Shown piece after piece: positions 7,574-14,991 of a DNA stretch of 33,900 nt. This stretch comes from a virus, in IMG/VR virus record IMGVR_UViG_3300047321_000262, positions 1-33,900 of that record; one strand, written 5' to 3'. The translations under genes and the position numbers were made by a program. The notes below the pieces were generated by a model. That model saw only the letters and a list, made by a program, of their open reading frames with translations. It was not told the origin of the DNA and did not search any database. Numbering within the stretch: the first letter of the stretch is position 1; every line of letters begins with the position of its first letter.

Positions 7574-8965
7574 ATGACTCTTGCCGACCTGATCGCCCAG
7601 GCGCGCACCGCGCTGGAGACGGCGATCACCACCCGCCAGCAGGAGCAGGACGCGCTGGTCGCGCTGCGCTCCGACCCCAACCTCACCGAGGACGCCGTCA
7701 CGGCGCGGGTCGCCACCCGCGACGCTGCGGACGCCGAGGTCACCCGGCGTCAGGGCGCCCTCGAGGAGCTGCTCGCCGAGCAGGCCCGCGAGGCCGAGAT
7801 CGCCGCCCTGTCCGCGCGCACCACCCCGGCGGCCAACCGGGCGCCGGCCTACGACCAGGTCGCCCGCGTCGGCCAGGAAGAGCGCACCTACCGGCCCGAC
7901 CAGGACCGGCGCGGCCAGAACTTCGAGCGCGACGTGGCGGCGGCGTTCCTGGGCGACTACGAGGCCCGTGACCGGCTGGCCCGGCACATGTCCGAAGAGC
8001 GCGTCGAGCGCGGCGACCAGCTGGAGCGTGCGGCCGGTACGGGCGCGTTCTCGGGCCTGGTGGTGCCGCAGTACCTCACCGACCTGTACGCCCCGGCCGC
8101 CGCGGCCCGACGGCCCTTCGCCGACGCGATCCGCCGCCACGATCTGCCCGCGCAGGGCATGACCGTGAACATCTCGCGGATCACCACGCCGACGAGCACG
8201 GCGCTGCAGGCTTCGGAGAACACTGCGGTGTCCGCGCAGGACATCGACGACACGCTGCTCACCATCCCGGTGCAGACGATCGCGGGCCAGCAGACGCTGT
8301 CCCGGCAGTCGATCGAGCGCGGCGCGGGTGTGGAGCCGATCGTCCTGGACGACCTGTTCCGCCGCTACGCGACCACGCTGGACTCGACGCTGCTCAACCA
8401 GGCAACGACCGGGCTGGCCGCCTCGGCGACCGCCATCACGTACACCTCGGGCAGCCCGACGGTGGTCGGGGCGTACCCGCAGGTCATCGCTGGTCTGGCT
8501 GGCGTCGAGGGCGCGATGCTCGACATGGCGTCCGGCGAGAACATCGTCGTGATGCACTCGCGGCGCTGGTACTGGCTCCAGAACGGCCTGTCGTCGACGT
8601 GGCCGCTCATCAGCCAGCCGGGCATCGCCGCGCAGATGGGTGGCACCAACCTCGGCGCCTCCTACGGCTCCGGCGTGCGTGGTGTCCTGCCGAACGGCAC
8701 TCCGGTGATCGTCGACAACAACGTTGTGACGAACCTCGGCGGGGCCACCAACCAGGACGAGATCTACGTCGCCGACCGCAACGAGTGCCACCTGTGGGAG
8801 GACCCGTCCGCCCCGATGTACATCAGGGCGGAACAGCCGGCCGTGGCCAGCCTCGGCGTGCTGATGGTCGTGTACGGCTACGCCGCGTACACGCACTCCC
8901 GGTACGCGCAGGCCCAGAAGATCACGGGCACCGGCCTGGTCGCGCCCGCCTTCACCGGCGCCTGA
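7574..8965 (+). CDS. Major capsid protein, HK97 fold, with scaffold domain
   Basis: A 463-residue capsid subunit. Residues 1 to about 85 are coiled coil (ADLIAQARTALETAITTRQQ onward), the delta scaffold domain that the protease upstream would remove; then a linker; then the HK97 fold from about 150 (AAGTGAFSGLVVPQYL) through the E-loop and P-domain to the C-terminal strand (ASLGVLMVVYGYAAY). No separate scaffold gene is present, in agreement with a fused one. Start at ATG 7574 with a clear ribosome site. Confidence 0.94.
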   Translation: MTLADLIAQARTALETAITTRQQEQDALVALRSDPNLTEDAVTARVATRDAADAEVTRRQGALEELLAEQAREAEIAALSARTTPAANRAPAYDQVARVGQEERTYRPDQDRRGQNFERDVAAAFLGDYEARDRLARHMSEERVERGDQLERAAGTGAFSGLVVPQYLTDLYAPAAAARRPFADAIRRHDLPAQGMTVNISRITTPTSTALQASENTAVSAQDIDDTLLTIPVQTIAGQQTLSRQSIERGAGVEPIVLDDLFRRYATTLDSTLLNQATTGLAASATAITYTSGSPTVVGAYPQVIAGLAGVEGAMLDMASGENIVVMHSRRWYWLQNGLSSTWPLISQPGIAAQMGGTNLGASYGSGVRGVLPNGTPVIVDNNVVTNLGGATNQDEIYVADRNECHLWEDPSAPMYIRAEQPAVASLGVLMVVYGYAAYTHSRYAQAQKITGTGLVAPAFTGA

Positions 8966-8979
8966 TTCCTCGCCGCGTA

Positions 8980-9005
8980 GGGCCCGCCTCGACTGGGGCG
9001 GGCCC
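8980..9005 (+). terminator. Hairpin after capsid gene
   Basis: A 9-bp GC stem GGGCCCGCC/GGCGGGCCC (8980-8988, 8997-9005) with an 8-base loop, just after the capsid stop. No T-run. Such hairpins often terminate part of the transcripts, giving more capsid than connector message. Confidence 0.65.
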
Positions 9006-9040
9006 TCGTGGTCCATCCCCTGAACTCCCGGGAGCAAGCA

Positions 9041-9250
9041 ATGGCTACCGAAGACCCGATGGTCGCCGCGCTGCTGCGCGAACGCGAGGGCCTGGTCCAG
9101 AGCGGCCTGACGGACCGCGTCGCCGACGTCGACGAACAGCTCAAGCTGCACGGCTACGAGCCGGCGGACGAGACGGCCGGCGCCGCTAAGCCGTCGTCCC
9201 GGTCGACGCCGCCCAAGGGCCGCAAGACGCGGAGCGCGGAGACCACCTGA
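9041..9250 (+). CDS. Small protein between capsid and connector
   Basis: Encodes 69 residues from ATG 9041, with a ribosome site (cgggagc). The first half is a helix (VAALLREREGLVQSGLTDRVADVDEQLKL), the second a Lys/Ser/Pro-rich tail. Proteins of this type occur between capsid and head-tail connector in actinobacteriophages; function unknown, possibly a head-associated or assembly factor. It is spaced 1 base from the next gene. Confidence 0.75.
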   Translation: MATEDPMVAALLREREGLVQSGLTDRVADVDEQLKLHGYEPADETAGAAKPSSRSTPPKGRKTRSAETT

Positions 9251-9251
9251 T

Positions 9252-9857
9252 ATGGCCAGCGAGTACGCCACCCGCGACGACCTCAAGGCGCAGCTGGGCA
9301 TCGAGGTGGACGACACCACCCGGGACGCGCTGCTGGACAAGGCGCTCAAGTCCGCGTCCCGCGGCATCGACCGGGCGACCGGGCGCCGTTTCTGGCTGGA
9401 CACCGCCCCTGTCGCGCGCACCTACCGGCTGCACCAACGTGTCGTCCGCGAGGGAGACGGTGACGTACTCCTGGTCGACGACATCGGCGACACCACCGGC
9501 ATGACGGTGGAGAGCGCATCGACCGGCGGCGGCTCGTTCGCAGCCGTCACTGGCAGCTACGAGACAACCCCCGAAAACGCGCTGGCCGACGGGTACCCCG
9601 TCACCGGGCTACTGCGGGCCAACAGCATCTGGGGCACGGCCTTTACCCGTATTCGGGTCACCGCGAAGTTCGGATGGCCGGCCGTCCCCGACGACGTCGC
9701 CTCGGCCTGCCTCATCCAGGCCACCCGCCTGTACAAGCGCAAGGACTCCCCGGAGGGCATCATCGGCTCGGCCGAGTGGGGCGTGCGCAACCTGTCCCGC
9801 CGGGACCCGGACGTGTGGAACCTGATCGAGCCGTACATCCTGCCGGGCTTCGGATAA
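9252..9857 (+). CDS. Head-tail connector protein (adaptor)
   Basis: A 201-residue protein with the adaptor pattern: N-terminal helical region (YATRDDLKAQLGIEVDDTTRD, then ALKSASRGIDRATGRRF), a beta-rich middle, and C-terminal helices (PDDVASACLIQATRLYKRKDSPEG). The helical ends with a central insertion match gp6/gp15-type connectors, which sit under the portal. Position after capsid agrees. Confidence 0.85.
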   Translation: MASEYATRDDLKAQLGIEVDDTTRDALLDKALKSASRGIDRATGRRFWLDTAPVARTYRLHQRVVREGDGDVLLVDDIGDTTGMTVESASTGGGSFAAVTGSYETTPENALADGYPVTGLLRANSIWGTAFTRIRVTAKFGWPAVPDDVASACLIQATRLYKRKDSPEGIIGSAEWGVRNLSRRDPDVWNLIEPYILPGFG

Positions 9858-9867
9858 GGGGGCGGCC

Positions 9868-10317
9868 GTGCAGATCTCGAACGTGCGCAATGCGATCGCC
9901 GACGCTGCGAGCGCCGTGGTGCTGCCCGAGGGCATCGGGAAGCTGACGTGCAGCGGCTACACCCCGGACTCTGTCGTCGCCCCGCACTTCTTCGTCGCCG
10001 AGTACACCCAGGAGTACGACAAGGCGATGGGGCGGGCCCTGGACGAGCTGGAGTTCACCTGCCGCGTGCTCGTCTCCACCGCCGATGACAGGGCAGCCCA
10101 GCGGATCCTCGACTCGATGCTGTCCGGCTCCGGCACGGCGTCCCTGAAGACGGCGATCGAGGCGGCCCGCGGAGCGCCCGGCGAGTACGCGCTCGGCGGC
10201 CTCGCCCACGACCTGCACGTCATGCGGGTGCAGGGCTACCGCTGGTACGAGCACCAGGGCGCCGAGTTCGTGGGCGCCGAACTGATCGTGAAGGTCATCG
10301 GGGACGGGAGCAGCTGA
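9868..10317 (+). CDS. Tail terminator / tail-completion protein (probable)
   Basis: A 149-residue protein from GTG 9868, preceded by aaggggg. Alpha/beta composition with an N-terminal helix (ISNVRNAIADAASAVV) and a C-terminal strand GAELIVKVIG, like small proteins that cap the tail tube at the head end. Assignment rests on size, position between connector and tail tube, and pattern, not on a motif. The stop overlaps the next start. Confidence 0.6.
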   Translation: MQISNVRNAIADAASAVVLPEGIGKLTCSGYTPDSVVAPHFFVAEYTQEYDKAMGRALDELEFTCRVLVSTADDRAAQRILDSMLSGSGTASLKTAIEAARGAPGEYALGGLAHDLHVMRVQGYRWYEHQGAEFVGAELIVKVIGDGSS

Positions 10318-10499
10318 TGCGGATTCGGATGCTGGTGCAGATGCCTCCGGGCGCCCTCAGGAACGGCCAGCCGTGGCCGGCCGAAGGCGAGACCGAGGAC
10401 ATCCCGACCGGCGAGGCCCTACACCTGGTGGCCTCCGGGGTCGCCGAGAACGCCGAGACGGCCGCGCGCCGCCCCAAGAGCAAGAGGGAGGCCGCCTGA
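10317..10499 (+). CDS. Small head-tail region protein
   Basis: A 60-residue protein coupled at both ends (TGATG at 10315-10319 and at 10497-10501). It reads like the short proteins with an AEGETEDIPTGEALHLVASGVAE core that lie before tail genes in phages; many contain a similar 'region below the capsid' fold. The C-terminus is basic. Function unknown. Confidence 0.75.
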   Translation: MRIRMLVQMPPGALRNGQPWPAEGETEDIPTGEALHLVASGVAENAETAARRPKSKREAA

Positions 10500-11233
10500 T
10501 GGGCAAGTTCGTGTTGACCAACGTGCGGCTGTTCACCGGAGGCGTCGACCTGACGAGCGCCTCCAACAAGGTGGAGCTCACCACGAAGATCGAGGAGAAA
10601 GAGACCACCAACTACGGCAGCCAGGGCTACAAGGAGCTGCTGGGTGGCCTCGCCTCCGCCGAGATTCAGGGCGAAGGCCAGTGGGAGGCAGGTGACCTCA
10701 CCAAGGTCGACGACTCCACCTGGGTGCAGCTCGGCGGGGTCGGCGCCTGGTCCGTCGGCCCGAACGGCGCCTCGGTGGGCAATCTGGCCTATCTCACGAA
10801 GGCGCTGCGCTGCGACTACAAGCTCGGTGACGCGGTCGGCGAGGTCGCCCCGTGGACGTCCAGCGGCAAGAGTTCCTGGCCGCTGGCGCGTGGGCAGTTC
10901 GCCCACCCGCCGGGGACCCCGAGGACCGCGACCGGCACCGGCACCGGCATCAACCTGGGGGCCGTCACCCTCGGGAAGCGGATGTACGGCGCCTTGCACG
11001 TCCTGTCCGTGGCTGGCACCACGCCCAGCATCACCGCGCGCGTGGAGTCCTCCGTGGACAACACCTTCGCCAGTCCGACGACTCGTCTGACGTTCACGGC
11101 GGCCAACACGGTGAGCGGCGAGATTCTGCGGACCGACGGCACGGCCATCACGGATACGTGGTGGCGCGTCGCCTGGACCATCACGGGCACCACGCCCTCG
11201 TTCCTGTTCGCATCCACCCTAGGGATCTGGTGA
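10499..11233 (+). CDS. Tail tube protein paralogue 1, with C-terminal extension
   Basis: A 244-residue protein. Its first 55 residues match the next gene product closely (for example EEKETTNYGSQGYKELLGG here and EEKETTTYGSQGWKEVLGG there). After about residue 85 it differs, with a linker and a beta-rich domain that looks like a carbohydrate-binding or Ig-like decoration. I read it as a duplicated tail tube protein that gained a surface domain; it could form part of the tail or replace some subunits. Start at ATG 10499, coupled to the previous gene. Confidence 0.75.
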   Translation: MGKFVLTNVRLFTGGVDLTSASNKVELTTKIEEKETTNYGSQGYKELLGGLASAEIQGEGQWEAGDLTKVDDSTWVQLGGVGAWSVGPNGASVGNLAYLTKALRCDYKLGDAVGEVAPWTSSGKSSWPLARGQFAHPPGTPRTATGTGTGINLGAVTLGKRMYGALHVLSVAGTTPSITARVESSVDNTFASPTTRLTFTAANTVSGEILRTDGTAITDTWWRVAWTITGTTPSFLFASTLGIW

Positions 11234-11239
11234 TCTGTC

Positions 11240-11650
11240 ATGCCCAAGATGGTTCTGCTGGCCGAGTACGTCGCCCTGAACGGCACGGACTTGTCCGCCT
11301 ACACCAAGAAGGCCGAACTCACGGCGAAGGTCGAGGAGAAGGAGACCACGACCTACGGCAGCCAGGGCTGGAAGGAGGTCCTGGGCGGCCTGAAGTCCGG
11401 CGAGCTCGGCCTCGACTTCCTGCAGGACGTCGCCATCGCGGCCCTCGACTCGATCATGTGGCCGCTGCTGGGCACCGTCGTCACGTTCGAGGTCCGCCTG
11501 AGCAACTCCGCGGCCAGCACGTCCAACCCGAAATACACCGGCAGCGTCCTCATCAACGGTTGGAACCCGATCCAGGGGTCCGTCGGCGACGAGGCGTCCG
11601 TCGGCGTCAGCTACCCCACCTCCGGCGCCGTCACCCGAGCGACGGCCTGA
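11240..11650 (+). CDS. Major tail tube protein (paralogue 2)
   Basis: A 136-residue protein of the size of a minimal siphovirus tail tube protein. The N-terminus (VLLAEYVALNGTDLSAYTKK) and beta-rich middle fit the tube fold, which stacks in hexameric rings around the tape measure protein. It is paralogous to the upstream gene over its first 50-odd residues and lacks that gene's extension, so it is the better candidate for the main tube subunit. Its stop overlaps the next start (TGATG). Confidence 0.78.
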   Translation: MPKMVLLAEYVALNGTDLSAYTKKAELTAKVEEKETTTYGSQGWKEVLGGLKSGELGLDFLQDVAIAALDSIMWPLLGTVVTFEVRLSNSAASTSNPKYTGSVLINGWNPIQGSVGDEASVGVSYPTSGAVTRATA

Positions 11651-12150
11651 TGGCCGGCCCGCCGTTCGAACTGCGGGCCACGCACGAGGGCCTCGACGCA
11701 CTGGTGCGGTCCCTGCGCCAGGAGGAGGACGGCAAGCAGCTGCGCAAGGACCTCGCGAAGAACATGCGCGAGGCCCTGAAGCCGGGTGCGGCGCAGGCGA
11801 AGTCCTCGATCATGGGCATGGTCTCGCTGCACAGCGCCCAGCCCGCGCTGCGGTCCTCGATCGCCCGGAAGATCCGGCCCGAGGTGAAGCTCGGCGGCCG
11901 CTGGTCCGGCGCCCGCGTGAAGGCGTTCAAGACCAAGAACATCCGGGGCTTTCCCAACGCCCCGAAGCGCACCAACAGCGCGCGCGGCTGGCGCCACCCC
12001 GTCTACGGCAGCCGGGAGAACTGGGTGCACCAGCGGGGCAAGCTCGAATGGTTCGACAAGGCGTTCCGTGGCCGTGAAGGCATGTACAAGCAGGCCGTGC
12101 ACGACGCCATGGAGGACATGGCCCGACGCATCGCTTCCCGGGTCCGATAG
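11650..12150 (+). CDS. HK97 gp10-like head-tail/tail-completion protein
   Basis: A 166-residue basic protein with the gp10-like pattern: N-terminal helix (GLDALVRSLRQEED), a middle with ARGWRHPVYG, then WVHQRGKLEWFDKAF and a C-terminal helix (AVHDAMEDMARRIASR). These proteins help join head and tail. In most phages the gene is before the tail tube gene; here it follows it, which is unusual. Confidence 0.75.
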   Translation: MAGPPFELRATHEGLDALVRSLRQEEDGKQLRKDLAKNMREALKPGAAQAKSSIMGMVSLHSAQPALRSSIARKIRPEVKLGGRWSGARVKAFKTKNIRGFPNAPKRTNSARGWRHPVYGSRENWVHQRGKLEWFDKAFRGREGMYKQAVHDAMEDMARRIASRVR

Positions 12151-12162
12151 GAGAGAACGGCC

Positions 12163-12564
12163 GTGTACCTGGTCTACGAGCCCGAAGGGGCCGAGGAGCC
12201 GCAGCGCTTCCAGTACAAGCCACAGAAGCTGATGAGCGCCGAGCGGGAGGCCCTCGAGCGGCGTTCCCGCCTGGACTTCGCGGACTTCACCAAGGGCGTC
12301 CTGAACGGCAACGCCGTCTGCCGGCGGGCCCTGCTGTGGGTGATGCTCAAGCGGCAGCACCCGACCACGAAGTACGAGGACGTCGACTTCGCCTGGGATG
12401 AACTGCGCCTGGAGTACTCCAAGCAGGAGTACGAGCTGATGCGCGACAACCTCATCGAGGCCGGCAACGCCGACCCGGAGCAGATCGACCAGCTCAACCG
12501 GGAGATCGCGACCGCGATCGACGAGGAGTCCGAGGGAAAAGCCCTGCCGCCGATCGCCGTCTGA
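12163..12564 (+). CDS. Tail assembly chaperone, short form (gpG-like)
   Basis: A 133-residue protein from GTG 12163 (ribosome site aggagag). Acidic and helical, it occupies the place of the lambda G gene just upstream of the tape measure gene. It coats and folds the tape measure protein during tail assembly. Its reading frame ends at 12564; a slippery site at 12534-12540 allows a longer product, described separately. Confidence 0.85.
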   Translation: MYLVYEPEGAEEPQRFQYKPQKLMSAEREALERRSRLDFADFTKGVLNGNAVCRRALLWVMLKRQHPTTKYEDVDFAWDELRLEYSKQEYELMRDNLIEAGNADPEQIDQLNREIATAIDEESEGKALPPIAV

Positions 12565-12710
12565 GGCAGCTGGGCAACGCCGCGCACCTGCTGCACATCC
12601 GTCCCTGGGAGTGGGCCCTGCTCACGGTCGGCGAGACGGACGCGGTCCTGGACTGGCTGGACGACTACAAGCAGCAGATGGACGAGGCGCGGGCCGACCT
12701 CGACAACTGA
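12163..12710 (+). CDS. Tail assembly chaperone, -1 frameshift product (gpGT-like)
   Basis: The long form shares the first 126 codons and shifts back one base at GGGAAAA (12534-12540; codons GGA AAA). It then reads AGC CCT GCC onward to TGA at 12708-12710, adding 56 residues, about 182 in total. The added part includes QLGNAAHLLHIRPWEWALL and a C-terminal helix DDYKQQMDEARADL, which look like the T domain that binds the tail tube. No start codon or ribosome site was seen for the second frame, so frameshifting is the natural explanation. Confidence 0.85.
12534..12540 (+). promoter_or_regulatory. Programmed -1 frameshift slippery site GGGAAAA
   Basis: The heptamer is in the correct register (G GGA AAA) and 24 bases upstream of the short form's stop. 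The A4 run stands out in this GC-rich gene. Confidence 0.85.
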
Positions 12711-12732
12711 ACATCCTGGGAGGTGATTCCCC

Positions 12733-14979
12733 GTGGCGTCGGACACCTCCCTCGTTTTCAACCTGGTGGCCCGCGATCGGGCGTCCGAAGTGCTCGGCTC
12801 GCTGAAGGAGAAGTTCTCATCGGCCGGTGACGCCATCGGCGCGGCGCTCGGCGTCGGCGTCGGCGCCTCGTTCGTGTCCGCCATGGACGTGGACGCCGCC
12901 AACGACAAGCTGGCCGCCCAGCTCGGCGTCGGGCAGGCGGAGGCCACCAAGCTCGCGAAGGTCTCGGCGAACGTCTACAAGAACGCGTGGGGCGAGTCGA
13001 CCGAGGACGTCAACGACGCGATCCGCGGCGTCTACCAGAACATCGGGGACGTCTCGAAGGCCGAGGGCGGCCTGGAGGGCATCACCACGAAGGTGATCGC
13101 GCTGCGCGACACCTTCGACCAGGACCTGGGCGGGGTGACCGCGGCGGTCGGGCAGATGCTCAAGACCGGTCTGGCGAAGAACGCGGACGAGGCGATGGAC
13201 ATCGTCACCAAGGGCTTCCAGTCCGGGGTGAACAAGGCCGACGACTTCCTGGACACGCTGAACGAGTACGGAACCCAGTTCCGTGACCTGGGCCTGGACG
13301 GGGCGACGGCGACCGGCATCCTCAAGCAGGGCCTGGAGTCCGGCGCCCGGGATGCCGACCTGGTCGCCGACGCCATGAAGGAACTGAACATCCGCGTGCA
13401 GGACCAGTCCGCCGCGAAGGGCCTGAAGTCGCTGGGCCTCAACGCGCACGACATGGCGGAAGCGTTCGCCCACGGCGGCCCGAAGGCGCGGGAGGCGCTG
13501 CAGACCATCACGGACAAGCTGCGCGGCGTCACGGACCCCACCAAGCGGTACGCGCTCGCCCAGCAGCTGCTGGGCACCCAGTCGGAGGACCTGTCCAAGG
13601 CGCTGTACTCCATCGACCCGTCCACGGCCGTCAAGGGCCTGGGCGACGTGGCGGGCGCCGCCGACAAGATGACCAAGACCCTCGGCGACAACCCGAAGGC
13701 AGCGCTGGAAGGCTTCCAGCGGACTGCGACCATGACCGCCACGCAGGTGGCGGGCACGTTCATCACGTTCGCCATGAAGAACAAAGAGATCTTCGGCCCG
13801 CTCGCCGGGATCCTCGCCGGCGTCGCCGTCGCCGTCCTCGCGGTGTCCGCGGCACAGAAGGTGTACGCCGCCTACACGGCCATCGCCTCGGCCGCGCAGA
13901 CCATCTGGAACGCGGAGATCTGGGCGTCCACTGCGGCCCTGCTCGCGAACCCGATGACGTGGATCGTGATCGGCATCGTCGCGCTGGTCGCCGCGATCGT
14001 GCTGATCGCCACGAAGACGACGTGGTTTCAGCAGATCTGGACAGCGGCCTGGGGGTGGATCAAGGGCGCCGCTTTCGCGGTCTGGGACTGGATCAAGACG
14101 AACTGGCCCTATCTGCTCGGGATCATCGCTGGCCCGATCGGTCTTGCGGTCGGCTGGGTGATCAAGCACTGGGACACGGTCAAGCAGGGCACGGTCACCG
14201 CCTGGCGTGCGGTGGTGAACTTCGTGAAGGCCGTCCCCGGCCAGATCGTTTCGTTCTTCCTGAACTGGACGCTGCCCGGGCTGATCATCAAGCACTGGAA
14301 CAGCATCAAGTCCGGGACGATCCGCGTCGCGACCGCGATGGTCAGCTGGGTGCGCGGTCTGCCGGGGCGCACGATCGATGCCCTGTCCACCCTGGGGGGG
14401 CGCCTCTACTCGACCGGGTCGGCCGCGTTCAACCGGTTCCGGTCCGCCGTCGTCAGCCGCGGAACGTCTGCGGTCAGCTGGGTGCGCGGCCTGCCTGGGC
14501 GGGCTCTCAATGCCCTCGGCAACCTGGGCAGCTACCTGTACAACTCGGGCCGCAGCCTGCTGCAGGGTTTCGTCAACGGCATCAAGTCCATGATCGGCGC
14601 CCCTGCGAACGCGGTGAAGGGCGCCCTGTCCAAGGCGCGGAACCTGCTGCCGTTCTCGCCCGCGAAGGAAGGCCCTTTCTCGGGGCGTGGCTGGACGCTG
14701 TACTCCGGCCACTCGCTGATGTACGGGCTCGCCCAGGGCATCAAGGACCGTTCCGGCGACGCGCGCGACGCGATGTCCAACGCCCTCGGCTCGACGGCCG
14801 CAGGCGGCCAGCAGGCCATGGCAGTCCCGCAGGCGGCGCCCATGGGCCGTGGCGTGGGCGGTGGGCTTGTCCTGGTCCGCTTCGAGATGGCGGGCGCCGA
14901 GGACGACTTCCACAAGCTCATGCGCAAGATCACCCGGGTTAAGGGTCGCGGCAGCGTACAGACCGCCTTCGGGCAGTAA
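12733..14979 (+). CDS. Tape measure protein
   Basis: A 748-residue protein from GTG 12733 (ribosome site gggaggtg). The N-terminal half is helical (SLVFNLVARDRASEVLGSLK onward). The middle, about residues 335-520, has several hydrophobic segments (AGILAGVAVAVLAVSA, WIVIGIVALVAAIVLIA, YLLGIIAGPIGLAVGWV). A Trp-rich repetitive part contains VSWVRGLPGR twice. The C-terminus has LLPFSPAKEGPFSGRGW, a common end motif of tape measure proteins. It sets tail length and helps DNA cross the host envelope. It is short for the family, suggesting a fairly short tail. Confidence 0.95.
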   Translation: MASDTSLVFNLVARDRASEVLGSLKEKFSSAGDAIGAALGVGVGASFVSAMDVDAANDKLAAQLGVGQAEATKLAKVSANVYKNAWGESTEDVNDAIRGVYQNIGDVSKAEGGLEGITTKVIALRDTFDQDLGGVTAAVGQMLKTGLAKNADEAMDIVTKGFQSGVNKADDFLDTLNEYGTQFRDLGLDGATATGILKQGLESGARDADLVADAMKELNIRVQDQSAAKGLKSLGLNAHDMAEAFAHGGPKAREALQTITDKLRGVTDPTKRYALAQQLLGTQSEDLSKALYSIDPSTAVKGLGDVAGAADKMTKTLGDNPKAALEGFQRTATMTATQVAGTFITFAMKNKEIFGPLAGILAGVAVAVLAVSAAQKVYAAYTAIASAAQTIWNAEIWASTAALLANPMTWIVIGIVALVAAIVLIATKTTWFQQIWTAAWGWIKGAAFAVWDWIKTNWPYLLGIIAGPIGLAVGWVIKHWDTVKQGTVTAWRAVVNFVKAVPGQIVSFFLNWTLPGLIIKHWNSIKSGTIRVATAMVSWVRGLPGRTIDALSTLGGRLYSTGSAAFNRFRSAVVSRGTSAVSWVRGLPGRALNALGNLGSYLYNSGRSLLQGFVNGIKSMIGAPANAVKGALSKARNLLPFSPAKEGPFSGRGWTLYSGHSLMYGLAQGIKDRSGDARDAMSNALGSTAAGGQQAMAVPQAAPMGRGVGGGLVLVRFEMAGAEDDFHKLMRKITRVKGRGSVQTAFGQ

Positions 14980-14991
14980 GGAGGCGGCACT

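Noticed and set aside
6596-9421. Long minus-strand open frame opposite protease and capsid
   Set aside because: Low-complexity composition and complete overlap with well-recognised structural genes.
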